The notes under the pieces: model-generated
The model's input: only the letters and a program-made list of their open reading frames with translations
Told to the model about the DNA's origin: nothing
Database searches by the model: none
Assembly (NCBI RefSeq): GCF_024700075.1
Contig: NZ_JAJONE010000001.1
Span: 3,991,001 to 4,055,000 of the forward strand
Source of the DNA: Hymenobacter sp. J193
GTDB lineage: Bacteria > Bacteroidota > Bacteroidia > Cytophagales > Hymenobacteraceae
DNA: 64,000 nt
Reading direction: 5' to 3'
Program-made: the position numbers and the translations under genes
Shown here: positions 1 to 8,124 of the stretch, piece after piece
Position numbering within the stretch: position 1 is the first letter of the stretch
How the letters are laid out: each line of letters starts with the position of its first letter

Positions 1-477
1 GATTTGCACTGGGACAAAACCACGCTGGGCTGGCAGCAGGAAGCCCTGCGCGTGCAGATTGCCCTAGCCAAAAAGCACCAGCTCCCCCTGGTACTGCATA
101 CCCGCGAGGCTTTCGAGGAAACCTTCGAACTCGTAGAAGCGGCGCAGGACGGGACGTTGCAGGGTGTGTTTCACTGTTTCTCGGGTTCCCGCACCGAGGC
201 CGAGCGGGTTATCGGGCTGGGCTTCAAGCTGGGTATCGGGGGCGTGGTCACCTTCAAAAACGGCGGCCTCGATAAAGTGCTGCCCGGACTGGGACTGGAG
301 CATCTGCTGCTGGAAACCGACTGCCCCTACCTGGCACCCGTGCCGTACCGGGGCAAGCGCAATGAGCCGGCGTATCTGCCGCTGGTAGCCCACCGCGTAG
401 CGGAGTTGCTGGGCAAAGAGCTGGAAGAAGTAGCCGAAGCCACCACCCGCACCGCCCGGGAGCTGTTCCGGCTGTAG
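1..477 (+). CDS. TatD family metal-dependent hydrolase (5' truncated by window edge)
   Basis: C-terminal ~158 residues of a TatD-type TIM-barrel hydrolase; the frame is open at base 1, so the start lies outside the window. The family uses two divalent metals and acts as a 3'-5' DNase or deoxyribonuclease-like phosphoesterase in the cytoplasm. Visible signatures are LPLVLHTREAFEET, a GVFHCFSGS block with the family's conserved His, and the metal/catalytic block LLLETDCPYLAP followed by YRGKRNEP, all in TatD order. The family is about 255 residues, so roughly 100 are missing. It is followed by about 150 bp before asparaginase, with no obvious operon link. Confidence 0.93.
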   Translation, partial: DLHWDKTTLGWQQEALRVQIALAKKHQLPLVLHTREAFEETFELVEAAQDGTLQGVFHCFSGSRTEAERVIGLGFKLGIGGVVTFKNGGLDKVLPGLGLEHLLLETDCPYLAPVPYRGKRNEPAYLPLVAHRVAELLGKELEEVAEATTRTARELFRL

Positions 478-594
478 CAAAAGGAGCCGACGCCGGTGGA
501 AAAATTATCGGTAAACGCTTAGCTTGCCCTCTCGCCGGCCTCACCCACCGGCGTTTGCCTGCCGTTTGCTTTCCACCCACCGCTCGGGGCCCGC

Positions 595-626
595 TTGCGC
601 TGCGTGCGGGCCTTGAGCTACCTTTG
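595..626 (+). promoter_or_regulatory. Bacteroidota-type promoter of the asparaginase gene
   Basis: TACCTTTG at 619-626 matches the Bacteroidota -7 consensus TAnnTTTG, and a TTG at 595-597 lies 21 bases upstream, as expected for the -33 element. Transcription would start near 632-634, so the protein probably begins after this point rather than at the upstream TTG at 595. Pattern match only. Confidence 0.5.
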
Positions 627-633
627 CCTGCTT

Positions 634-1707
634 TTGAACCAGTTACTGGATATTAACATTGCCGCGCCGGCCGCGCCGGAGGCATCGTTGCTGCTGATTT
701 ACACGGGCGGCACCATTGGCATGGCCTACAACCGGCGGGGCGAGATGGCGCCGATGGAGTTCAGCAGCATGCTGGAGTTGATGCCTGAGCTGCTGCAGTT
801 CAACGTGCGCCTCACCGTGCGCAGCCTGGCCCACCCCATCGACTCATCCAATGTAATGCCCGCCGACTGGTTTACGCTGGTCGATATCATCCGGGAAAAC
901 TACGCGGAGTACGACGGCTTCGTGGTGTTGCACGGCACCGATACCATGGCGTACTCGGCCTCGGCCCTGAGTTTTCTGCTTGAAAACCTCACCAAGCCCA
1001 TCATCTTTACCGGGGCCCAGCTCCCCGTGGGCAAGGTGCGCACCGATGCCCGCAAAAACCTGCTCACGGCCCTGGAGCTGGCCGCCGCCCGCGACGCACA
1101 AACCGGCCGGGCCCGGGTGCCCGAGGTCAGTATTTTCTTTCACAACGTGCTGCTGCGCGGCAACCGGGCCAAGAAAGTGGAAAGCGGCCACTTCAATGCC
1201 TTTAAGAGTGAAAACTACCCGCCTCTGGTGCGCGCCGGCATCGATTTGGAGTACAACCAGGCCTTTATTCGTACGGCCGTGCCGCCCGGTATTCCGCTTT
1301 TTCACCGGGAACTGGACGACCGGGTAACCATCCTGAAGCTCTATCCGGGCATTGCCGAACGCATGGTACGCGGCATTCTGGAGGTGGATGACCTGCGGGG
1401 CTGTGTGCTCGAAACGTACGGGGCCGGCAACGCCCCCACGGCGCCGTGGTTTACCAGCGCCCTGCGCGACTCCACCGACCGGGGCCTGCACATTCTCAAC
1501 GTGAGCCAGTGCGACGAAGGCCACGTGCAGCAGGGCCGCTACGAAACCAGTGCCCACCTGCGCGACCTGGGCGTTATCGGAGGCGAAGACATTACTACCG
1601 AAGCGGCCATTACCAAGCTCATGTATGTGCTGGCCCAGCCGCTCAGTGAAGCCGAAACGGCCGCCGGTCTGGCCCGCGACCTGCGCGGCGAAATCACGCC
1701 GGGGTAG
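634..1707 (+). CDS. ansA: Type I (cytoplasmic) L-asparaginase
   Basis: Hydrolyses L-asparagine to aspartate and ammonia. The family threonine motifs are present: LLIYTGGTIGM near the N terminus, VVLHGTDTMAYSASAL, and PVGKVRTDARKNLLTAL. There is no signal peptide and the length (~357 residues) fits cytoplasmic type I enzymes. The frame has no ATG before the catalytic block and is open back to a TTG at 595. Because a good promoter (-7 at 619-626) overlaps that upstream part, I place the start at the TTG at 634; CTG at 646 is an alternative. Non-ATG initiation is therefore inferred. The next feature downstream is tRNA-Ser. Confidence 0.9.
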   Translation: MNQLLDINIAAPAAPEASLLLIYTGGTIGMAYNRRGEMAPMEFSSMLELMPELLQFNVRLTVRSLAHPIDSSNVMPADWFTLVDIIRENYAEYDGFVVLHGTDTMAYSASALSFLLENLTKPIIFTGAQLPVGKVRTDARKNLLTALELAAARDAQTGRARVPEVSIFFHNVLLRGNRAKKVESGHFNAFKSENYPPLVRAGIDLEYNQAFIRTAVPPGIPLFHRELDDRVTILKLYPGIAERMVRGILEVDDLRGCVLETYGAGNAPTAPWFTSALRDSTDRGLHILNVSQCDEGHVQQGRYETSAHLRDLGVIGGEDITTEAAITKLMYVLAQPLSEAETAAGLARDLRGEITPG

Positions 1708-1788
1708 GGGCCTGGCTGGTGAGAATTACCCGGCGGCTTGCGTTTCCGGAAAATAGGGTGTTATTTTGCGCCAGCTTCCCCGCATCCT

Positions 1789-1876
1789 AGAGAGGTGTCC
1801 GAGTGGTTGAAGGAGCACGCCTGGAAAGTGTGTATGGGTCTAAAGCTCATCGTGGGTTCGAATCCCATCCTCTCTG
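1789..1876 (+). tRNA. tRNA-Ser (anticodon GGA)
   Basis: An 88-nt class II tRNA: acceptor strands 1789-1795 and 1869-1875 pair fully (AGAGAGG/CCTCTCT) with discriminator G at 1876. The anticodon stem CACGC/GTGTG encloses loop CTGGAAA, giving anticodon GGA at 1823-1825. A long variable arm and the T-loop GGTTCGAATCC are present. CCA is not encoded. Reads UCC and UCU serine codons. Confidence 0.96.
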
Positions 1877-1879
1877 CAT

Positions 1880-1916
1880 AAAACCCCGTTTGCAAGCCGC
1901 AAACGGGGTTTTTCTT
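1880..1916 (+). terminator. Rho-independent terminator after tRNA-Ser
   Basis: Perfect stem AAAACCCCGTTTGC / GCAAACGGGGTTTT with a 5-base loop and a following T-rich tract, starting 3 bases after the tRNA. Confidence 0.85.
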
Positions 1917-2125
1917 TTGATGGGGGACGCTATAGGGGACGTATTCGAACTTTCGTTTTATTTATGTGAGGCTACAACTTCTACAGAACATAATCTGAAT
2001 CGTGATAATGGACGGAGGAAAATGTGTATTTCTTCAGTCATAGCATTCAAATCCCGGCCCTGCCTCTTGCCCTAGGTGAGAAGGGCATATCAGAGGCCTT
2101 TCTGTAGAAGAGCGCCACCTAAGCC
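1917..2125. other. Low-GC intergenic stretch after the tRNA, no gene seen
   Basis: About 200 bp, clearly more AT-rich than its neighbours over 1940-2060, with no convincing coding frame. The open frame that starts inside the tRNA (1803) is an artefact. A relic of an insertion next to the tRNA is possible, but I see no integrase and no repeated tRNA end. Confidence 0.35.
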
Positions 2126-4420
2126 TTATTGCTTAAGTATGCGCGTGGTTTGGACCACGCCGCCGAGGGGAGCGAAGCGAACCACATAAATACCCGCTGG
2201 CAATTCACTGAGACCTATTAGCGTCAGTTTATTAGAACCGGCGCCTAGGGTACTTGTCTGCTGCCGGACGATGCGACCTGTCAGGTCAAGCAGAGTCACC
2301 TCACCTTGGTCGGTTTCCACGCTAGCGGCCGTCATGTGAATCGTGTCGGTGAACGGGTTGGGAAACACATCCAGACGGGCAGCAAAGGCTGTACGGGAAG
2401 CAAAGCTCACGGCTTTTGAGCCGTAGAAGGCGGCTTTGCCATCAAGGTCCACCTGGCGCAGGCGGTAGTAGCGGATGCCCTGCTTGCCAGTTTCCGTATC
2501 GACGTAGCGGTACGTACTCAGGCTGGTGCTCGTGGCTGACTGGCTGGGCACGAAGGCCAGCACCCGAAACTGTCGCCCATCGGTGGATACCTGCACTTCA
2601 AAGCCCCGGCTGTTGAACTCCGTGGCCGTTTGCCAGGTCAGCACCGCGTTTGTGTCTTCGCGTTTGGCCGAAAACGCCGTCAGGGTCACGGGCAAGGGCT
2701 CGGTGGCCTCGCTGAGCGTGAACGTGCCAAAGGAGGTGACGTTGTTTTTGGTCAGCTGGTTGGTTGTCGTATTCAGGCCGTCACGACCCAGCTGACCGAA
2801 GATGTCACCTGAAGATGTGGACAGGAACAGCGCAAAGTCGGCTTCTGTCAGGCGTTGATTGTCCGGCATCAGGTTCCGGGTTTCGTCGTCCAGATAATGA
2901 AACACCAGCGTGGCCCGCAGTCCCCCGTCCGTCAGGTGGGGGTTGGAAGGCCGCACGCCATACACGCGCCGGATGCTGGGGTTGCCGTTGGTGCCATTGT
3001 TGATGGAGCCATAATTGAGGCTGGTGTTGCGGGTAATCGACACGTTGCCGGGCCCGTTGCCGCTGAAGGTCAGGCTCAGACCACTGTTGCCAAAGTTCTG
3101 AGCAATGCCCGCTTGGGCCAGCTGCGTGGTTTTCAGGAAGCCGCGCAGATGGGAAAGGTCAGTTTCACCGGCCAGCTGGCCCGAGGGCGTCGTTACCCCA
3201 TTGCTGACGGTGGCTGGAGCCAGTTCCACGAACTCCACATTCACGTTGCTGACGTTGGTTTCCAGCACGCCGCTGATGAACTGCAAGGTGCTGCCGGGCA
3301 GAATCGTGAAGCTGGTGGTGAGGGTTTTCAGGCCGCCGCCATCAATTTCTACCCCCGCAAACCCCGAAGCCGAGCCACTGATGGTCTGGTCTCCACCCGC
3401 AAAGCTGATAACCGTGTTGTCGCGCTGGATAAAGCTGTCCTGCTGGTTGTTGAAGCCGCCGTACACCTGCAGGCGCCCGACGAGGAGGCGCACCAAAGAA
3501 CGTTGCAGCTGGTTGGTACCCTGCATAGTCAGATCGTGCGTCAGGGCCGGGCCTGATCCACTGTTGTCGTAGCCCGGCGTGGTGGTTTGCACGTCCGTGA
3601 ACGTACCGTCCAAGTTCTGAATACGCGTCGTGGTGATGGTAGCGGGCTTGGCGGCGTTGCTGTAAATATTGGGGTAGGCTACCGTAGAGCCCGAGCCGAA
3701 ATTGGGGACGTTGGCGTCCTTTGTGGCGGTGGGCACGCCTTGGGTCCAGTTAGCGGCATCAAACCAGTTATCATTTTTGCCGCCCGTCCAGGTGGTCGAG
3801 TTTGCTGGTTCGCTCGGTGCTATGCCCGTCACCGTAAACGTGGCTTCCAAAAACCTGAACGGCGGATCAGGAATAGCAAAGGCGCCCCCGTCCGGACCGC
3901 TTCTCACGCCTTCGGCCACCAGCTGTACGCTCAGGATATAGCTGCCAGCGGTCAGGCCTGTTAGCAGACTGGTATTGGCCGTCGTGGCGGCAAACATGCG
4001 CATGCCGTCACTGGCACTCATTTGGGGCAGGGCAATGGTGCCGGAACGCAGGATAGCAGCGCTGCCATTGGCCCGAACCCGGTACGTGAGCGAGCCACTG
4101 TTTACTTCGTCCGGGGCGCTTTCCTGGGTGGTCAGCGTGCCGCCGTTTAGTACAAGGCGGGTGGCAAAGCTGCTGATGTCGAATGAGCCGAGGTTGCGGC
4201 CCTGAAATGCCGGAGCGGGCAGCCCGTTCTTGCACCCAAACGTTTCGTTGCCCGTCGGTCCGCCGCGGTCAATGATGATGGAGCTGCTGCTGATGGACGT
4301 ATTTTCCTGGGCCTGCCCCTGTGACAGTGTGCCTGCGAGCAGCAAAAGCGCCAAAAGTGCCCGTAAGGCCCGGAGTGGCGGCCGAGCCATGCGGAAAGGA
4401 ATGGCGGTAGTGGTCTTCAT
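2126..4420 (-). CDS. Large secreted protein with type IX secretion C-terminal sorting domain
   Basis: 764 residues. The chosen ATG at 4420 gives a clean signal peptide (MKTTTAIPFRMARPPLRALR, then a Leu/Ala core ending GQAQ); the frame extends upstream to 4531 but only this start begins with a signal sequence. The middle holds a Bacteroidota secreted-protein module beginning STTWTGGKNDNWFDAANWT. It is followed by an FN3-like module (LPVTLTAFSAKREDTNAVLT) and a C-terminal type A sorting domain (LDVFPNPFTDTIHM to GIYVVRF). The protein is expected to cross the outer membrane through T9SS and be anchored or released at the surface. No catalytic domain is recognised; adhesion or a structural role is possible. 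It is monocistronic. Confidence 0.88.
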   Translation of the reverse strand: MKTTTAIPFRMARPPLRALRALLALLLLAGTLSQGQAQENTSISSSSIIIDRGGPTGNETFGCKNGLPAPAFQGRNLGSFDISSFATRLVLNGGTLTTQESAPDEVNSGSLTYRVRANGSAAILRSGTIALPQMSASDGMRMFAATTANTSLLTGLTAGSYILSVQLVAEGVRSGPDGGAFAIPDPPFRFLEATFTVTGIAPSEPANSTTWTGGKNDNWFDAANWTQGVPTATKDANVPNFGSGSTVAYPNIYSNAAKPATITTTRIQNLDGTFTDVQTTTPGYDNSGSGPALTHDLTMQGTNQLQRSLVRLLVGRLQVYGGFNNQQDSFIQRDNTVISFAGGDQTISGSASGFAGVEIDGGGLKTLTTSFTILPGSTLQFISGVLETNVSNVNVEFVELAPATVSNGVTTPSGQLAGETDLSHLRGFLKTTQLAQAGIAQNFGNSGLSLTFSGNGPGNVSITRNTSLNYGSINNGTNGNPSIRRVYGVRPSNPHLTDGGLRATLVFHYLDDETRNLMPDNQRLTEADFALFLSTSSGDIFGQLGRDGLNTTTNQLTKNNVTSFGTFTLSEATEPLPVTLTAFSAKREDTNAVLTWQTATEFNSRGFEVQVSTDGRQFRVLAFVPSQSATSTSLSTYRYVDTETGKQGIRYYRLRQVDLDGKAAFYGSKAVSFASRTAFAARLDVFPNPFTDTIHMTAASVETDQGEVTLLDLTGRIVRQQTSTLGAGSNKLTLIGLSELPAGIYVVRFAPLGGVVQTTRILKQ

Positions 4421-4779
4421 AACGATGCGGCGGAAATGCATGGCGGATAGACGAATTATATCTGGCCGTCCGGTCAAGGACATGTGCAGACCACGCCATT
4501 GCCAATTCGATGGACGCGCTATCAGCCGCAAAGGTCAGCTGGCTGGCGCCGGCCAGCCATAACCCCGGTCAAGCGCGGAGGTGATTATCGTCAAAAGCAA
4601 TCCGAAACAGCCAGAGCCACCCGGCAGTCGGCTACGGCAGCCTGAAGCCACCTAGCCACAAAAAAGCCCCGCACGTGCTGGTGGGGCGTTGCCGTATGGC
4701 TAGCCTGGGAGTATCGGCCGCAGCCAGGAAGTGGCAAAGCCCGGCGGCTCAGCTAACCCGCGCTGAGGGTCCGCCTAGG
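4421..4779. other. Intergenic region between the T9SS cargo gene and the kinase/regulator operon
   Basis: Holds the upstream region of the secreted-protein gene and the terminator at 4660-4687. No additional gene seen. A TTGAC half-site is present near 4475 on the minus strand, without a matching second half. Confidence 0.5.
4660..4687 (-). terminator. Terminator of the receiver-CRP regulator gene
   Basis: Read on the minus strand: GCCCC, a short inner sequence, GGGGC, then TTTTTT. It lies about 95 bp beyond the stop codon of the regulator gene. Confidence 0.65.
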
Positions 4780-5838
4780 CTACCAGTTGGCGCTGCGCAG
4801 CTTTTCGGGCTTCACTACCCGAATAAACTTGCTGGTCAGCTCCACGATGCCCGCCTGGCGGAACTCACTCAGGGTGCGGCTGAGCGACTCTGGCGCCGTG
4901 CCCACCAGCGCGGCCATATCGTCGCGGGAGATATGGATGTGCGGGGCCGCAGGCGTCAGCTCACATTCTCTCTGGTATAGCCGCAACAGCATATTGCCTA
5001 CGCGCCGGCGCAGGGAGTTGTAGGCCATGTCCAGCAGCAGCACTTCCTGCTCGCGCACCCGGCCGGCCAGTAGGCGCACAAACTGCTGGCTTACTTCGGG
5101 GTTGCGCAGCAGAAGCTGGGTGAAGTCATCGGCCGGAATATAGCGCAGCACGGAATCGTCCGTAGCCACGGCTGAGTCGGAGTGGGCAGTGCCTTCGAGC
5201 AGGGCTTTGTAGCCGAAAAAGTCGCCGGCCTGGTAAAGGCCCGTAATCAGCTCCTTGCCGGCGGCGGTGGTTTTGCTGGTTTTCACCTGCCCGGCCTGTA
5301 CAAAGTAGAGCCGCGCAGCCTCGTCGCCTTCGTCATACACCACCTGCTTGCGGGCCACGGCGTGGGGGCGGCGGTCCTCGGAAAGGCTTTGCAGGGTACT
5401 TACCTGGCGGGCATCATCCAGAAATTCGTTTAAACCACCCTGTTGCAGGTCGTAGTGGGGCCGCAGGTGCTGAAACCGGTTGATACGGCCGGCAATGGCG
5501 CTAAGCAGCTCGGCCCGGTCGAAGGGCTTGGTTAGGTAGTCGTCGGCCCCCAGCTCCATGCCGCGGCGCAGGTCCGTGCGCTCAGTTTTGGCGGTCAGGA
5601 AAATGAAGGGCACCCCGGCCAGGTGCGGGTTCTGGTTGAAGATGTGCAGCACGCCGTACCCGTCAAGAACGGGCATCATGATGTCGCACACCACTAGGTC
5701 GGGCCTGGTGGCCAGCGCCTGCCGCACACCCAGCTGCCCGTTTTCGGCCGTGAGCACGGCATAGCCAGCCAACTCCAGCAGCTCGGCGGTGTTTTCCCGA
5801 ATGAACGCATCGTCTTCAATCAGCAAGATGGTTTTCAT
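4780..5838 (-). CDS. Receiver domain fused to a CRP/FNR-type transcription factor
   Basis: 352 residues. Residues 1-120 form a receiver domain (LLIEDD; phospho-acceptor D52 in VVCDIMMP; conserved K in LTKPF). Residues ~140-255 form a cyclic-nucleotide-binding-like beta barrel (VYDEGDEAARLYFVQAG, ITGLYQAGDFFGY). The C terminus is a Crp-type winged helix (ISRDDMAALVGTAPESLSR). The recognition helix has E317, S320 and R321, the E-xx-SR arrangement known from FNR, which reads TGA half-sites. There are no Cys clusters for an iron-sulfur centre, so the signal is probably phosphorylation by the adjacent kinase. Its start overlaps the kinase end by 23 bp, indicating one operon. Candidate targets are the dyads at 7514 and 9984. 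Confidence 0.92.
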   Translation of the reverse strand: MKTILLIEDDAFIRENTAELLELAGYAVLTAENGQLGVRQALATRPDLVVCDIMMPVLDGYGVLHIFNQNPHLAGVPFIFLTAKTERTDLRRGMELGADDYLTKPFDRAELLSAIAGRINRFQHLRPHYDLQQGGLNEFLDDARQVSTLQSLSEDRRPHAVARKQVVYDEGDEAARLYFVQAGQVKTSKTTAAGKELITGLYQAGDFFGYKALLEGTAHSDSAVATDDSVLRYIPADDFTQLLLRNPEVSQQFVRLLAGRVREQEVLLLDMAYNSLRRRVGNMLLRLYQRECELTPAAPHIHISRDDMAALVGTAPESLSRTLSEFRQAGIVELTSKFIRVVKPEKLRSANW

Positions 5839-7429
5839 ACGGGATGGTTAAGGTGACGGTGGTGCCTACGCCGAGGGTGCTGTGTAGTACGATAGTACCG
5901 TTCATCAGCTCCAGATACTTGGCAATGATGTAGAGCCCTAGGCCCGTGCCGGGTACGTAGGCCACGTTGCGGGCCCGGAAAAACCGCTCGAACAAGTGAG
6001 CTTGGTCTTCCTCGGAAATGCCCACGCCCTCGTCCTGCACAGTGAGCATGAGCTGCCCGCTGGTGCAAACGGCCCGAACTTTAACCGGCACGTTTTCACC
6101 CGAATACTTGAGGGCGTTGGACAGCAGGTTGACCAGAATTTTGCGCAGCAACGAAGGGTCCAGCCATACCGGCTCGGCGCAGCTTACCTCCAGCTCGATA
6201 GTCTGCCCGACCTTCAGCAGGCCCTGCACGTCGGTAATGGTTTCCTGCAGCAGCCCGGGCAGCAGCACATCCGTAGCGCTGGTCAGCACCTTGCCTTCCT
6301 CCAAGCGCCCTACCGAAAGAAACTCCTCCAGGATGTTGTTCAGGTGCAGCACCGACTGGCGGATACGGTCCAGGTGGCGCAGGCGCTTGTCCTGCTGGGC
6401 ATTGTTGGTGTACTGCTCAATGAGCTCGGCCGAGGTAAGCACGGCCGTAAGCGGGGTGCGAAACTCGTGGGAGGCCATACTCACGAAGCGCGACTTCAAC
6501 TCCCCCAGCTCCTGCTCGGCCTTTAAGGCCTTGGCCAGTTCGTTTTTGTGCAGCTCCAGCTGGGCCAGGGTGCTGGTGAGGGCATAGGTGCGGTTGGCTA
6601 CCTTCTGCTCCAGCTCGGTATTGAGGCGCTCCACGCGCCGGCGCTCGGCCAGCAGTTGCTGGTCAGCCTGCCTTTTCAGGGTAGTATCCAGGATGTAGGA
6701 TACGGCGTAGAGTTCCTCATCGAGGTTGAAATAGCTCAGGCTCACTTCCACCGGAAACACCGAGTTATCGGCCCGCAAACCTTCCAGGTCGCTGCGGTGG
6801 GCACTCATGGCGCGCACCTGCGGGTGGGCGTTGAAGGACTCGCGCAGCTGCTCGTGCCGCCGGCCCGCGGCGTCAGGCACCAGCACCTCGATGCGGAGCC
6901 CGGCCAGGGCGCCCGCTGGGTAGGCAAACTGCTGGTGGGCCATCTGGTTGGCCGACACAATGGTGCCCGCACGGTCACACACCAGAATGCCGATGGTGGC
7001 ATTGGCAAACACGGCCTCGTAGCGCCGCTCGCTCTGAGCCAGCTCGTGCTCTACCTGATGCAGACGGGTCTGGGCAGTGATGCGCACCAGAATAGTGGGC
7101 GTACCCTCGGCCTGAAAGTATGTTAGCTCGATGCAGGCTTCAAACCCGGTACCATCGGGGCGGATAATTTCGGTTTCAGCCTGCTGGCGGCCGTGGCGCC
7201 TGGTAAGGTCGCAGAGCAGCGCCCAGCTCCGGGTCGGAAAAGCCGGGGTGCGCAGGGCCCGGGCCGGCTCGCTCAGGAACGCTTGCTCGGAGCGGTAGCC
7301 CAGCAGCTGCACACCTGCCGGGTTGACCCGGGTAAACCAGCCCTCTTCGGGGGCATATACGCCCAGAAACTCGGGGGCCTGGTTGATGAGCACATCCGTT
7401 AGGGAGCGGGCAAAGTGGTCGGTGGCCAT
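5816..7429 (-). CDS. PAS-domain sensor histidine kinase
   Basis: 537 residues, no transmembrane segment, so cytoplasmic. Two PAS modules (about 15-120 and 135-255) precede a coiled coil (255-310), the HisKA domain with phospho-acceptor H321 (SRFVSMASHEFRTPL), and an HATPase_c domain (N box LVNLLSNALKYSG, G1 VQDEGVGI, G2 GTGLGLYIIAKYLELM). It overlaps the downstream receiver-CRP gene, its likely phosphorylation partner. The PAS domains could sense redox, oxygen or a ligand; I cannot see cofactor residues that decide this. An FNR-type dyad lies 84 bp upstream of its start, suggesting autoregulation. Confidence 0.93.
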   Translation of the reverse strand: MATDHFARSLTDVLINQAPEFLGVYAPEEGWFTRVNPAGVQLLGYRSEQAFLSEPARALRTPAFPTRSWALLCDLTRRHGRQQAETEIIRPDGTGFEACIELTYFQAEGTPTILVRITAQTRLHQVEHELAQSERRYEAVFANATIGILVCDRAGTIVSANQMAHQQFAYPAGALAGLRIEVLVPDAAGRRHEQLRESFNAHPQVRAMSAHRSDLEGLRADNSVFPVEVSLSYFNLDEELYAVSYILDTTLKRQADQQLLAERRRVERLNTELEQKVANRTYALTSTLAQLELHKNELAKALKAEQELGELKSRFVSMASHEFRTPLTAVLTSAELIEQYTNNAQQDKRLRHLDRIRQSVLHLNNILEEFLSVGRLEEGKVLTSATDVLLPGLLQETITDVQGLLKVGQTIELEVSCAEPVWLDPSLLRKILVNLLSNALKYSGENVPVKVRAVCTSGQLMLTVQDEGVGISEEDQAHLFERFFRARNVAYVPGTGLGLYIIAKYLELMNGTIVLHSTLGVGTTVTLTIPYENHLAD

Positions 7430-7513
7430 GATTCAAAGCAGGGAAAAACCGCCCGGCAGAATAGCCAGCGTAGCGCCGCTTCTAAGGTCGGCAATTTTGA
7501 ACGGAGCGGGTCG

Positions 7514-7527
7514 ATGACGAAGATCAA
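7514..7527. promoter_or_regulatory. FNR/CRP-type dyad in the kinase/thioredoxin-like divergent promoter region
   Basis: ATGAC-GAAG-ATCAA, a TGA-N6-TCA dyad that matches the FNR/DNR box pattern. It sits 84 bp from the kinase start (7429) and 77 bp from the thioredoxin-like start (7605). The same dyad type occurs at 9984-9997 in an equivalent position, and the flanking 27 nt are partly shared. Binding by the receiver-CRP protein is an inference. Confidence 0.45.
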
Positions 7528-7549
7528 GCCGGCAGGTGAGGCGGCTCAT
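7523..7549 (-). repeat. 27-nt shared intergenic element, copy C (diverged)
   Basis: On the minus strand 17 of 27 bases match copy B (15606-15632) and 16 of 27 match copy A (9962-9988), beginning with ATGAGC. Its end overlaps the FNR-type dyad at 7514-7527, at the same place as in copy A. Confidence 0.35.
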
Positions 7550-7604
7550 GTTGCCTGGCGCGCCCGGAGGGTACTTTTACCGGCCTACCTTATTTCAATC
7601 CATC

Positions 7605-7943
7605 ATGCTTCTTTCGTCAATTTCCCCGCTGCTGCCCCCGGATACAGCCGTGCTCCTGGTATTGCTGCCGGTGGATTTTGGCCGGATTCCGGAAACGGTA
7701 GCCCTGACCGACGAGTGGATTCAGGCACTGCAGCTGCGGCTTGGGGCCAGCATCCGGGTGCTGAAGATTGAGGCGGCCCTGCACCCGGCCGTGGTGCTCA
7801 GCTTCGGCCTAAGCGCCTTGCCGGCCTGCGTGCTGGTGCACCAAGGCATTGAGTTGGCCCGGCAGGAGGGCCTGCCAACGGAAGAAACCTACGCCATCAG
7901 CCTGCTGATAATGCTCCAGGCCGGCACCCGGGAGAAGCCGTAG
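7605..7943 (+). CDS. Thioredoxin-fold protein without the CxxC active site
   Basis: 112 residues from the ATG at 7605; the frame is open further upstream, but that part crosses the putative operator region. The C-terminal half reads like thioredoxin beta3-alpha3-beta4 (VLKIEAALHPAVV, then FGLSALPACVLVHQG with the cis-Pro position, then IELARQEGLP). At the place of the WCxxC motif the sequence has LPVDFGRIPE, so there are no redox cysteines. It cannot act as a disulfide reductase; a binding or chaperone role is more likely. It is divergent from the kinase and shares its putative operator. The fold call rests on pattern similarity only. Confidence 0.6.
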   Translation: MLLSSISPLLPPDTAVLLVLLPVDFGRIPETVALTDEWIQALQLRLGASIRVLKIEAALHPAVVLSFGLSALPACVLVHQGIELARQEGLPTEETYAISLLIMLQAGTREKP

Positions 7944-8043
7944 CCCGGCAGAAGCGCTTCCCGCCGTCGTTTGAGTTGGTAAGACGTATAACCTGAATGA
8001 TACAGAGTGGCAAGGATGCGGCTCTACCTTACTCAACCCCAAC

Positions 8044-8096
8044 AAGCGGGCCCGTTCCTCTTCAACCTGACTGGCTGGATAGGAACGGGCCCGCTT
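8044..8096. terminator. Long hairpin between convergent genes
   Basis: Perfect 16-bp arms AAGCGGGCCCGTTCCT / AGGAACGGGCCCGCTT around a 21-base loop, placed between the convergent ends at 7943 and 8125. No T-run follows, but the position fits a bidirectional transcription stop. Confidence 0.6.
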
Positions 8097-8124
8097 CGTG
8101 CGAAAAGCCGTAACGGCCGGCTGA

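Noticed and set aside
1803..2075. 90-residue frame beginning in the tRNA-Ser gene
   Set aside because: It starts inside the tRNA and crosses its terminator; composition is not protein-like.
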